Shown in pieces: positions 51,115 to 60,267 of a DNA stretch of 64,000 nucleotides. Under the pieces are notes generated by a model, which saw only the letters and a list, made by a program, of their open reading frames with translations, ran no database searches and was not told the DNA's origin. Numbering within the stretch: the stretch's first letter is position 1; each line of letters starts with the position of its first letter. This DNA comes from Desulfitobacterium dehalogenans ATCC 51507 (GTDB lineage: Bacteria > Bacillota > Desulfitobacteriia > Desulfitobacteriales > Desulfitobacteriaceae). Location: assembly GCF_000243155.2 (NCBI RefSeq), contig NC_018017.1, positions 496,001 to 560,000 of the forward strand, read 5' to 3'. Made by a program: the position numbers and the translations under genes.

Positions 51115-52128
51115 ATGAAAAAGAAAATGATTTGGGTCATCGGTATCTTGCTTTTGACAGTTATCCTTGCCGGGTGCTCATCACAATCCGCCCAGGGGCC
51201 ATCACAAACTGCCAAGGAGGAACCGCCTTATCCGACACGGCAAATAGAACTGGTGGTTCCGGCCGGTCCCGGAGGTCTCACGGATCTGACAGCCCGTGCT
51301 GTTGCCGATTATGTAAGCAAAAAATGGAATCAGCCTATTCTGGTAGTTAACAAACCCGGTGCGGGTAATGTTACCGGATTGCAGTATGGTTTAATGCAGG
51401 GTAAACCGGACGGATATACTGTCGTGGCAGATAATATTGCCTCTTCCGTGTTGATGGTTGCCGGAATGAAAAACCCACCGATAAAGCTTGAGGATAGAAT
51501 TTTTGTATCTAAATTTGTGGAAAACCCCATGTGTTTTTCTGTTGCGGCCGATTCTTCTTTTAAGGATATGAAGGAGCTTGTCGAATGGACTAAGCAGAAT
51601 CCGGAAAAATTAACCCATACCAGTTTAAGCGCGACAAGTATGAATGCACTTACTGCCGCCGAATTGTGTAAAGCCATTGGCGTGGATTACAAAGAAACCC
51701 AACCGATTCTTGTAACGAGCGGCAGTGAGGGAATTACAATGATCGCCGGAGGCCATGCCATTTTGGGTGATCAGTCCGTGCAGGAAACCTATCCTCTTGC
51801 TGCAGGCGGTAAATTAAAAGTTCTTGCTATCGCAGCCAAAGAGAGGAGCCCTTTATTCCCGGATGTACCTACTTGTCAGGAACTTGGCATAGATATTAAC
51901 GTGACTTGGTATGGGGGTATAAGTGCTCCGAAAGGCACCCCTGATTATATCGTGAAGAAATGGGATGAAACCATCGCCGAAATGGTAAAAGATCCGGAGT
52001 TTATGGACAAGATGAAAGAACTTCACGCCAATATCAGCTATATGAATACTGCAGATTATAATAATTCAATTAAAGAACAGGTTGAACGCTATACCCAATT
52101 GTTTGATTCCATAGGCGTTCGTCAGTAA
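51115..52128 (+). CDS. tctC: Tripartite tricarboxylate transporter substrate-binding lipoprotein (TctC/Bug)
   Basis: The ~337-residue protein has a lipoprotein signal (KKKMIWVIGILLLTVILAGC, lipobox LAGC). The TctC/Bug patterns follow: YPTRQIELVVPAGPGGLTDL, VVNKPGAGNVTGLQY, and late GISAPKGTPDYIVKKWDE. ATG 51115 is chosen with GGGGGATTTATTA. It captures the substrate outside the membrane for TctAB. A terminator follows. Bug proteins bind many carboxylates, so the ligand cannot be given. Confidence 0.92.
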   Translation: MKKKMIWVIGILLLTVILAGCSSQSAQGPSQTAKEEPPYPTRQIELVVPAGPGGLTDLTARAVADYVSKKWNQPILVVNKPGAGNVTGLQYGLMQGKPDGYTVVADNIASSVLMVAGMKNPPIKLEDRIFVSKFVENPMCFSVAADSSFKDMKELVEWTKQNPEKLTHTSLSATSMNALTAAELCKAIGVDYKETQPILVTSGSEGITMIAGGHAILGDQSVQETYPLAAGGKLKVLAIAAKERSPLFPDVPTCQELGIDINVTWYGGISAPKGTPDYIVKKWDETIAEMVKDPEFMDKMKELHANISYMNTADYNNSIKEQVERYTQLFDSIGVRQ

Positions 52129-52158
52129 CTCTTTGGAGATCCAATAGTGTAATTGTTT

Positions 52159-52200
52159 AATGAGAATGGGTTTTTATGTAAAAATCCATTCTCATTCTTT
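52159..52200 (+). terminator. Rho-independent terminator after tctC
   Basis: AATGAGAATGG (52159-52169) pairs with CCATTCTCATT (52186-52196), with an inner TTTTT/AAAAA extension and CTTTTG following. Confidence 0.88.
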
Positions 52201-52247
52201 TGAACGTTTACCTGAAGTACTTCAAAAAGAAAGTGGGATCAGTAGAA

Positions 52248-53981
52248 ATGGGATGGTTTATTAATTTAAAAACAAGTAGAAAACTTTTTATATGCTTTTT
52301 GCTGATGGCCCTATTAATCCTGACTGTTGGCATAACCGGGCTGATTAACCTGGGTAAAGTCAACGATAACCTCAAAAGAATTACCCAGGATGGCATCCAG
52401 CCTATTCTCATTTTGGAAGACTTGAATAAGAGCTTTGATAAAGGGGCTGCGGAGATGGTCAGCGTAGTCTGGAAGAGCCAGGTTTCGGAAGATCCTGCAG
52501 TGATCGGCGATTCCCGAAGGGTTATTGCCCAGTCCATCGAGGATAACGACCTGTTGATCCAGCAGTATCAAATGCTTAACTTAACCGAAGAAGAAAAAGA
52601 ACTGTTAGCGGAATTCAAAAGTGAGGTAACTGTTTACCGGGACTTGAGAGAAAAGGCGATGACAGCAGTTGAACTGAAAAACTATGCCTTAGCCGGCGAC
52701 TTTAATCAGCAAGCCGGTCTGCAGCAGGCTAAGGTAGAAGGAATCATCGAAAGCATGATTCGTTGTTCCTTGGCATACAACGAAGATCTTCAGCGTGCTT
52801 CGGAACAGGATTTTGCTGAAGCCAGAATGATTATTATGATACTGACGGCTTGCGGTTTTGCTTTGGCCTTGTTGCTCAGCCTGATCCTAGGCAGGATGAT
52901 CAGCCGTCCGATTCTAGCTGCAGTTGAGCAAGCCAAATTATTTGCCCAAGGTGATTTTTCTACGGATCAACAAAAAAGTTTAATCAGGAGGAAGGATGAA
53001 ATTGGCCAATTAGCCCGAGCCTATGATGATATCGACAGTAACATGAGCCGCCTCCTGGAACATGTTAAGGAAGCTGCCGAAGACCTTAAGACAGTGGGAG
53101 CGGAATTATCGGTGTCGGCTGAGGAACTGAACGCTCAGGGACAAAACATCAATGCCGGGGCGGAACAGATTGCGGCAGGAATGGAGGAGACTGCTGCCTC
53201 TGGGGAAGAAATGCTAGCCTCGGGGACGGAGATCAGCAAAGGCGCCGGTATGCTTGCCGGGAAAGCCTCTGAGGGCAGCAGAATTGTCCAGGAAATCGAG
53301 AAGAAGGCCCAGATGATGCGTGAAAATGCTGAAGCTTCAAGAGGAGCGACCCTGAGCATTTATCAGCAAAAACAAGCAGAAATCATCGCAGCGATTAAAA
53401 ACGGTGAAGTGGTTCAGGAAATCAGGATCATGGCTGAAACCATCGACGGTATTGCTGAGCAGACCAATCTCCTGGCTTTGAACGCCGCTATTGAAGCAGC
53501 CCGGGCCGGAGAGCAGGGAAGGGGCTTTGCGGTTGTCGCAGAGGAGGTACGGAAGCTGGCCGAACAATCGGCACAGACTGTGGCTGGAATTCATGCAGTG
53601 ATCAGTAAAGTAACAGAAGCATTTGGCCATCTTTCCCGAAATTCCTCGGAAGTTTTAAAGTTTATTGAGGAAAAGGTCATTCCTGATTATGAGATGCTTG
53701 TGGAGGCGGAAGGACAGCACGCCAAAGATGCCCATAAGGTAGGAACGCTGGTGGAAGACTTTGCTGCGACTTCAGAACAAATGCTTACCGCCATCGAACA
53801 AATGAGTAACGCCATTCAAACTGTTTCGGCTTCAGTTCAGGAAACCACCGGCAGTTCCCAGGAAATCGCCCAAAATATGGGCCAGATGGCCAAGGTTATG
53901 GAGCACGTGGCTAAGGCCGCCCAGATCCAGGCCGAACACGCTATAAACTTGAATACCATGGTGGAGAAGTTCAAAATTTAA
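52248..53981 (+). CDS. Methyl-accepting chemotaxis protein
   Basis: The ~577-residue receptor has a first membrane helix (~12-32), a four-helix-bundle type extracellular sensor (~33-190), a second helix (~200-222), a HAMP domain (~225-278) and a signalling domain whose tip reads [20 protein letters not shown] followed by [18 protein letters not shown] chose ATG 52248 ([13 protein letters not shown]), the usual MCP start; an upstream GTG adds an unlikely extension. Its place between the tricarboxylate transporter and the phosphatase suggests taxis to the same compound. Confidence 0.92.
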   Translation: MGWFINLKTSRKLFICFLLMALLILTVGITGLINLGKVNDNLKRITQDGIQPILILEDLNKSFDKGAAEMVSVVWKSQVSEDPAVIGDSRRVIAQSIEDNDLLIQQYQMLNLTEEEKELLAEFKSEVTVYRDLREKAMTAVELKNYALAGDFNQQAGLQQAKVEGIIESMIRCSLAYNEDLQRASEQDFAEARMIIMILTACGFALALLLSLILGRMISRPILAAVEQAKLFAQGDFSTDQQKSLIRRKDEIGQLARAYDDIDSNMSRLLEHVKEAAEDLKTVGAELSVSAEELNAQGQNINAGAEQIAAGMEETAASGEEMLASGTEISKGAGMLAGKASEGSRIVQEIEKKAQMMRENAEASRGATLSIYQQKQAEIIAAIKNGEVVQEIRIMAETIDGIAEQTNLLALNAAIEAARAGEQGRGFAVVAEEVRKLAEQSAQTVAGIHAVISKVTEAFGHLSRNSSEVLKFIEEKVIPDYEMLVEAEGQHAKDAHKVGTLVEDFAATSEQMLTAIEQMSNAIQTVSASVQETTGSSQEIAQNMGQMAKVMEHVAKAAQIQAEHAINLNTMVEKFKI

Positions 53982-54014
53982 TGGTTTTGTCCATCATGGC
54001 CAATAAAGCTCTTG

Positions 54015-54088
54015 ATTTAATTGATAGCTATAGCTTATCAATCCTCCTTAATCGTTAATTATCACCCCAGATTAACTATAGTATAATT
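54015..54088 (+). promoter_or_regulatory. 74-bp regulatory element, copy 2
   Basis: It is identical in 70 of 74 positions to 48805-48878, including the TTGATA...TATCAA dyad and TATAAT. It lies 88 bp before the phosphatase-superfamily gene, in the same orientation. The duplicated operator implies common control with the transporter by the LysR-type regulator. Confidence 0.75.
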
Positions 54089-54175
54089 TTTTTAGAGATG
54101 ATTTCCGGGGGCATTGGGCAATGAACTCAGGATAAGCTGAAAAATTTGCATAGTATAGATGACGAAAGGATGATT

Positions 54176-56227
54176 ATGAAAATGAAGAGGAAAGCTCTAA
54201 CAGAAAAAATCGCAGTGATCGGAGTCGATGGATTTGAGCCAAGGCTGGCCAAAAAGTTCCTGGACCAAGGCAAAATGCCCAATTTGCAAAAGTTCATCGA
54301 CAGAGGCTCCTGCCGGGACGATCTGGTCTTATTAGGGGCCGTGCCCACCGTTACACCGACTCTCTGGACAACCTTGTCTACCGGCGCCTATCCGGGAACC
54401 CACGGCATTACCTGCTTCTTTGGGCATAATCATGGTCAGTTGGATAGTCTGGTCTATAATCTGGACTCCAGACGCTGCAAAGCTGAACCGCTGTGGAATA
54501 TTTATGCTGAAGAAGCCGACAAGAAAACCTTGGTATGGCATTGGCCGGGCAGCTCATGGCCTGCCACTTCGGATAGTCCCAACCTTCATGTTGTTGACGG
54601 TACTCAGCCCCAGACCATTAATACTGGCATTGCCGGTATAGATATTTCCAAGATAGTCGTTGCTTCAGATAAATTTACAGAGGTACAATTCCTGCCGAAT
54701 ACTTCCACTATTACCCCTGGCGCCGGTTGTATCATTGAGAATGTGGAAGAATTACTTGAAGATGATGGGGAAGTCAGTTATTTAAGAGCAGCCATATCAA
54801 GCGGTGCCAAAGTTATTAAAAATATCATTACTTGTGAAGAGGAAAATGAGGTCAATGTCCTGGCCAAAATGATTGCCGATTCAGTCAAGTCACCGATCAA
54901 AGAAGCTGCAGGTTGGGCTAATGCACCCGCCGGCGCCAAGGAGTTTACTATTATCCTGGGCAAAGGCCTGGACCGCCGTCCGGTCCTGCTTTTACAAAAC
55001 GAACAGGGTGTTTACGATACGGTTCAGGTTTATAAATCCAAGAAGGATGCCGAGCCTCTTGTGACTCTTAAAGCCGAACAATCAGCTTATGATGTGGTGG
55101 ATACCATCACGAATGATGACGGAGAACCTGTTTTAGGCAACAGAAACTACCACGCCTTAACCATCAGTCCTGACGGTTCTCAGGTCACCATGCTGATCGG
55201 TATGGCCTTGGATGTGAGCCGGGATGACTTATTCCACCCCAAGAGTTTGTACAAGGAAGTTATCGATAATATCGGGTATGTTCCTAACAGACCGGTAGTG
55301 AACGGCGCTAACGAAATCCTGGTTGACAAAGTATTTATTCCCACCTGGGACCACTATTCACAATGGCAGGCCGATTGCCTGACCTATTTTATGAAACATA
55401 ATAAGTATGATATCATCTATTCCCATCTGCATAATGTGGATAATGGCGGTCATCTGTTCTGGCATTTTGCCAAGCATCAGGAGATGTGGAAGAATAATGA
55501 AGAAGCTTACAAGGTATTTATCGAGAGAATGTACATTCAGACCGATAATTATATAGGAAGATTCCTGCCTTATCTGGATGAAGGCTGGACTATCATTGTC
55601 ACTGCGGATCATGGCTTGAGCTGCCAGGAAAATCACGGCGTGGAATTGGGTGAAGCCGGCGGCATCACCACACCGGTCATGGAAGAACTGGGTTATACCA
55701 AAATGCTTCTGGATGAAAACGGCAACCGGACTCACGAATTTGATTGGGCCAATACCAAAGCAGTGGCCAGCCGCGGCAATCATATTTATATCAACTTGAT
55801 CGGCCGAGATGAGCACGGAATCGTTGACCCTAAAGACCAATACGATTTGGAAACCCAGATCATCTCCGATTTGTACCAATACCGGGATCACAAAACCGGC
55901 AAACGGGTTGTGGCCCTGGCTATGCGCAATAAGGATGCTGTGATTCTCGGTCTGAGCGGACCGGAGTGCGGGGATATCGTCTACTTCAAAGAAGAGACCT
56001 TCAATGTTATCCACGCGGACTCCTTATCCACCCAAAACGGCTATGCCGATACATCCCTTTCCCCGATTTTTGTGGCAGCCGGACCGGGAATCAAAGAAGG
56101 CTTTAAAACGGAACGGGTCATTCGTCAGGTAGATATCGCGCCGACCATGGCTTTCCTGAGCGGCGTTCGTTTACCGGCTCAGTCCGAGGGCTCACCTGTC
56201 CATCAAATTCTTACGGAAGAAATTTAA
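54176..56227 (+). CDS. Alkaline phosphatase superfamily protein (type I phosphodiesterase/pyrophosphatase-like)
   Basis: The ~683-residue protein has a metal/nucleophile site formed by GVDGFEP (Asp18), TVTPTLWTTLSTGAYPGTHG (Thr nucleophile region), HLHNVDNGGHLFW and VTADHGLSCQENHG, typical of nucleotide pyrophosphatase, phosphodiesterase and phosphonate hydrolases. No signal peptide is visible, so it is cytoplasmic. I chose ATG 54176, with GAAAGG at good spacing. It carries the second LysR-regulated element and is followed 23 bp later by a thioredoxin gene. The substrate is unknown. Confidence 0.88.
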   Translation: MKMKRKALTEKIAVIGVDGFEPRLAKKFLDQGKMPNLQKFIDRGSCRDDLVLLGAVPTVTPTLWTTLSTGAYPGTHGITCFFGHNHGQLDSLVYNLDSRRCKAEPLWNIYAEEADKKTLVWHWPGSSWPATSDSPNLHVVDGTQPQTINTGIAGIDISKIVVASDKFTEVQFLPNTSTITPGAGCIIENVEELLEDDGEVSYLRAAISSGAKVIKNIITCEEENEVNVLAKMIADSVKSPIKEAAGWANAPAGAKEFTIILGKGLDRRPVLLLQNEQGVYDTVQVYKSKKDAEPLVTLKAEQSAYDVVDTITNDDGEPVLGNRNYHALTISPDGSQVTMLIGMALDVSRDDLFHPKSLYKEVIDNIGYVPNRPVVNGANEILVDKVFIPTWDHYSQWQADCLTYFMKHNKYDIIYSHLHNVDNGGHLFWHFAKHQEMWKNNEEAYKVFIERMYIQTDNYIGRFLPYLDEGWTIIVTADHGLSCQENHGVELGEAGGITTPVMEELGYTKMLLDENGNRTHEFDWANTKAVASRGNHIYINLIGRDEHGIVDPKDQYDLETQIISDLYQYRDHKTGKRVVALAMRNKDAVILGLSGPECGDIVYFKEETFNVIHADSLSTQNGYADTSLSPIFVAAGPGIKEGFKTERVIRQVDIAPTMAFLSGVRLPAQSEGSPVHQILTEEI

Positions 56228-56250
56228 AGCCAACAGGAGGTTGGAAAGAT

Positions 56251-56577
56251 ATGTCCTTACAACGATTAAATGCCAAGAGCTTTGAAGAGATTATTTATGA
56301 TCAAGGGAGCCCCTGCCTGGTGATCTTTTCGAGAAAAACCTGTCATGTCTGCAAAGGAGTAGTTCCGATTCTGGAAGAAATGCAGCCTGACTACGAGGGC
56401 AAATTCGGGTTTTATTATGTCGATGTGGAAGATGAACAGGCTTTATACCAAAGATTTTCCCTCAAAGGGGTTCCCCAGATTCTTTTCTTCAAAGACGGGG
56501 AGTTTCAGGGAAAACTGGTGGGCGCCGTGGATGATGAGAAGGTGAGTGATAAGATTATGGAGGTTGGTGAGGGGTGA
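56251..56577 (+). CDS. Thioredoxin-fold protein with CxxC site
   Basis: The 108-residue protein has the thioredoxin fold (VIFSRKTCHVCKGVVPIL with Cys-His-Val-Cys, cis-Pro in LKGVPQILFFKDG). CHVC differs from the canonical CGPC and implies a more oxidising potential or another thiol substrate. It shares the operon of the phosphatase gene and has AACAGGAGGTTGGAAAGAT as ribosome binding site. It acts in the cytoplasm. Confidence 0.9.
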   Translation: MSLQRLNAKSFEEIIYDQGSPCLVIFSRKTCHVCKGVVPILEEMQPDYEGKFGFYYVDVEDEQALYQRFSLKGVPQILFFKDGEFQGKLVGAVDDEKVSDKIMEVGEG

Positions 56578-56712
56578 TAGGGTTCTCTTGTCCCTACTTT
56601 ATACCGATTGAAGCAGTAGTCGAAAAGTTGGAGCCGAATTACGGGTAATTAGGGGAACGGTAGACTCTCATCACATCACATGTCCCAAGCACCTTATATT
56701 CATATGAATTTA

Positions 56713-56760
56713 AGAAGCCCATTCGATATCATCAGCTTATGATATCGGATGGGTTTCTTT
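56713..56760 (+). terminator. Terminator hairpin, copy 2 of a repeated element
   Basis: AGAAGCCCATTCGATATCAT pairs with ATGATATCGGATGGGTTTCT around CAGCTT, followed by TTAC. It is near identical to 41101-41148 and lies 135 nt after the thioredoxin stop. Confidence 0.75.
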
Positions 56761-56790
56761 ACCTTAATATTGGATTAAAAGCTCTGGTCA

Positions 56791-57064
56791 TCAGCGACTT
56801 TTCCAGCTGTCTGTTCCGCGAAATTCCGGGGGAAAATTAATATAGAAACCACGCGGATACCAGATGTCCAGCCGTTCAATGCGGTGACAACATTGACGTA
56901 AAATACATGGGATCCGCCTGATTGTCGATTTTCTGCACCATACAGTTTTGCTTATTGACTGCTTGCTTCGATTCCGCATCGAAATAGATTTTCTCCCGAG
57001 AAAAACGCTGGGCTGAGGTTACCATCATTTTCCGCAGCAGCAAATTATGGTGATACTGTCCCAA
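56791..57064 (-). pseudogene. Frameshifted minus-strand remnant, unidentified
   Basis: One frame reads QYHHNLLLRKMMVTSAQRFS and EKIYFDAESKQAVNKQNCMV up to YFTSMLSPH and stops. The next frame carries on as RIERLDIWYPRGFYINFPPE to a stop near 56791. The two segments together look like one decayed protein. I cannot name the family. Between 57065 and 57580 lies AT-rich DNA with no convincing gene. Confidence 0.35.
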
Positions 57065-57581
57065 AAAGTTCTCTACATTAGTATGAGAAAATAGTAAATA
57101 GTAAGTCCAAGCTGGTGATAATTAAGCTTTAATACCGGATTGGATTAGGGATTAGTATATAAGGAGAAATTGGTTAAAGATTTACAGGAGTTATTAGGCG
57201 GGAGAGGAGCTTAGGTGAGAAGGTAATTAATAATCAACAACTTTGATCTATAAGTGCTATATCAATTCTTAAGATTAAATTTGAATAGCCACTGAGTTAT
57301 AAGTTGTTTTTAAGGTGAATCAGATATATTTTTTGAAAATTAAACAGGATTTAAGAAGATTAAAGAGGAATATAGAAATATTTGGTGAATTGTGAAGGAT
57401 ATAGAAATTAAGAAATAATTCTATATCAAAGGTTGACCCGTATGTCTAATTTACTTTTTAAGCAAAAACTCTAAATAGGGTCCCTTGAAAATTTAGTTAG
57501 TATGGTTGATTTATCTAAAGGTAATAAGGTTTGTTCCCGGTATGAATTTTAAAAATAGGGCAGCAGCGACACCTACCGGAA

Positions 57582-57597
57582 ATCGTATTAATACGAT
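57582..57597. promoter_or_regulatory. Perfect 16-bp palindrome upstream of drmE
   Basis: ATCGTATTAATACGAT is identical to its reverse complement and lies 23 bp before the drmE start, between the AT-rich leader and the ribosome binding site. It is a good candidate for a repressor operator controlling the defence operon. No regulator gene is in view. Confidence 0.55.
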
Positions 57598-57620
57598 GAA
57601 AAACTAGAGAGAGGATGAAG

Positions 57621-60263
57621 ATGATGGAGGACGCCATTAATGAAACGTATTCTATAATGCGCGCCGTCCCCTTAACGCTTAACTCGTACCCGCTTATTTG
57701 CAATAAATATATGCAAACGAATCGAGATTTTTTCATAAGGGTTTTCAATGATAAGTCTCAAGCCAAAGAATTGTTAGTTGTTCACCCGGGAACAGATAGG
57801 CTGTTGCCGAGTGCCATTGCTTGCGCCGCGTTCGCAAGCGTGTTTTATGGCGAAGTAAATGTGAAGGAGTATTATCGACGATTTAATCCCGATCAAATGG
57901 TAAGCCTCGGAATCGAAAGATATAGATTCGTCGGCGTAGACGGCGATGTATGTATATTAAAGTCCGATGATAACAAAAAAGCCGTGAATAGCACGACAAG
58001 GGTTCCGTTAGATTTCGGACTTAATATACGCCCGAATAACGGCTCTTCGTTAAAAACCGGTACGCAAGGAAGCAGAGGTTCTTTAGCAAAAGTAGCAAAA
58101 GCCTCCGAATATCTTCAAGGCCTTGTTGGCGGTACATATCGGAACCAGGCGATAGTTCAACCGCTCTGTACCCTGGTCGTTTGTTCTAGGGACAAAGCCC
58201 AATATATCATGGATAGAATGACGTTCATCGACGATGAAGGGGTTTTTCGATTTGCCGACGTATTTCCGGCCGCATGGGCTCGTTCGGTAGACGAGAAAAG
58301 GTTTTATTTTGGTGAAGTTGGAAAAAGTGTTCCGACGGTCTTATTCACGAATCGAATATCGCTTGCCCGTGAAATCTTGCATGACGATCAAGATTATGAG
58401 AAGCGTATATTTGCGGTTATTCTTGACGATATCGAGTCTACTGAATCCGCCTCGGAGATTAACGATATCAAGGAGTTAATCGGTCGTAGACAAAACGGTC
58501 GAATTATCATTATTCAGTCTGCCGATAAAATATCCGACTCGATCAATGCCGTTATATCCGACAATACTCGGACCGTCGTGTGGTCGCCGGAAATATTACT
58601 ATCGACAATAGACGACCTATACCATCAGCCTGAAAACCCCGATGATCGCGCAATTATGGACATAATCAATAGAACGATTGATAGTAGCATCCGGCGTGAT
58701 GTGGTTAAATCTCTGGACGCCTTTTTGGAGTTCAAGTATTGCAAGACGTTTTTAAAAAAACTTGTTCATATACGTGAAAAAGCCCCGGACGTGGATGAGT
58801 ATATATTATGTGCGTATGGTTTGATTAATTTATTTGAGCAAGCGGCTTTCACTATGGATGAATATGAACGGTACATTGAGAGTAACGGAGTGCGTATACG
58901 TTCTCCCCAAAAACAAGTCGGCAGATTATACGAATTGGCCGACTCGTTATCAGATAAAGGCTATAGAGAAGACGCGCAATTAGTCGCCATCGCTTTGAAA
59001 AATGCGTATAAATCCATATCGGCTCATAACTTTAAAAAGGACGAATTACTTCGTTGCTTACAAATCGCGAGTGACGAAGGAAAATTATGCGGCGTGGTTG
59101 TGCCGAAGAAAAGTTTTATGAACGTAATCGAAGAAATTTGTTCCGATTTTCCGCAAGTGCGAGTGATACTTTCCTCCCGCCTTTCGCAAGATGTCGTCCT
59201 CGATCGTTTAATAATCACGGCAACCCCAAATATAAAAAGAGACGGATTTAATCCTCTTGCCGGCAAAGCGGCGTCGGAAACAATGCTTCTGGAATACGGC
59301 GACGAGGTCGCTAAGAACGACTGTTATCAAAGGATGCACGAGCGAGCGCTTGCGGCGATCAATAGCGCGGCAAAAAGAAGCGCTCCGGAAATGTTTGGGG
59401 AAACGGTGGATACCAAGTCGTTTGACACGGAGGATCAAGTTGACGAGCATGGGTTGGACGAAATCGAATTCCTTGAAAGGGAACTTACAAATATTGAAAC
59501 GGACGCAGTGATCGGCGAGGCGTTAAGCCACCTCCATTCCTCAACCACAACACTGCGGGCGATACGTTTCGTACAATTTGACACCGGCGAGTGGGCGTTG
59601 TTCTCTAAGTATTATACGGCGTACGTTTTTGATGAGAAAGAAAAAAAGCTTGTTGAAAAATCCCCTATTGATCTCCTGCCGGGTGACATTGTTATTTTTT
59701 CAGCGGACAGTGAAAAAATAACGGATTTCGTAGACGACATTCTCAAACGCCTTATTTTACGTGGGAATAGCACGTTAGCCGAACACTACGAAAGATCGAA
59801 ATATTGGAAGAAAATATTAAACGATTATATGCGTAGTAAAAATCTTACATATGGGGACATAGCGGGGACCATGAAAGATCTCGGCCACCCAAGGCATGCC
59901 GTTACCATCGGCACATGGTTGCGCGAAGACAGCATTATCGTCGGCCCTCGGGACGAGGATGCATTTATCGCGATCGGCTTAGCTGCGGACAACAACGAGA
60001 TCGCCGATCACGCACAACTTTATAAAGAGTCCTGTGATCATATTAGAAGTCAACGGATAAAAATTCTTAACTATGTTCAAGCGAGTATCATTCAATCCGT
60101 GACTGGAATTAGGAGGAGTAAAGGGCAAGATTCCCTTTCAAGAGATGAGACGTCTTATCTTGGAGACGTTCAAAAGTACGCAAAAAAGCTTACGATAGAA
60201 CGCATTGTTCCATGCGAACGCTTTGCGCCGAGCCATCTAGTAAATCGACCTTTTGGGAGGTAA
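57621..60263 (+). CDS. drmE: DrmE: DISARM anti-phage system protein (class 2)
   Basis: The ~880-residue protein is assigned mainly by context: it is immediately upstream of drmA-drmB, where class 2 DISARM loci carry drmE, a large protein of unknown function. Visible features are a mixed alpha/beta first half containing LLPSAIACAAFASVFYG and a possible P-loop-like segment PTVLFTNRISLAREIL with VILDDIES after it, as in degenerate NTPase folds, and a helical C-terminus with 'RKSKNLTYGDIAGTM'-like HTH residues (RSKNLTYGDIAGTMKDLGHP). ATG 57621 follows GAGAGAGG. drmA starts 4 bp after its stop. Confidence 0.75.
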   Translation: MMEDAINETYSIMRAVPLTLNSYPLICNKYMQTNRDFFIRVFNDKSQAKELLVVHPGTDRLLPSAIACAAFASVFYGEVNVKEYYRRFNPDQMVSLGIERYRFVGVDGDVCILKSDDNKKAVNSTTRVPLDFGLNIRPNNGSSLKTGTQGSRGSLAKVAKASEYLQGLVGGTYRNQAIVQPLCTLVVCSRDKAQYIMDRMTFIDDEGVFRFADVFPAAWARSVDEKRFYFGEVGKSVPTVLFTNRISLAREILHDDQDYEKRIFAVILDDIESTESASEINDIKELIGRRQNGRIIIIQSADKISDSINAVISDNTRTVVWSPEILLSTIDDLYHQPENPDDRAIMDIINRTIDSSIRRDVVKSLDAFLEFKYCKTFLKKLVHIREKAPDVDEYILCAYGLINLFEQAAFTMDEYERYIESNGVRIRSPQKQVGRLYELADSLSDKGYREDAQLVAIALKNAYKSISAHNFKKDELLRCLQIASDEGKLCGVVVPKKSFMNVIEEICSDFPQVRVILSSRLSQDVVLDRLIITATPNIKRDGFNPLAGKAASETMLLEYGDEVAKNDCYQRMHERALAAINSAAKRSAPEMFGETVDTKSFDTEDQVDEHGLDEIEFLERELTNIETDAVIGEALSHLHSSTTTLRAIRFVQFDTGEWALFSKYYTAYVFDEKEKKLVEKSPIDLLPGDIVIFSADSEKITDFVDDILKRLILRGNSTLAEHYERSKYWKKILNDYMRSKNLTYGDIAGTMKDLGHPRHAVTIGTWLREDSIIVGPRDEDAFIAIGLAADNNEIADHAQLYKESCDHIRSQRIKILNYVQASIIQSVTGIRRSKGQDSLSRDETSYLGDVQKYAKKLTIERIVPCERFAPSHLVNRPFGR

Positions 60264-60267
60264 TATG

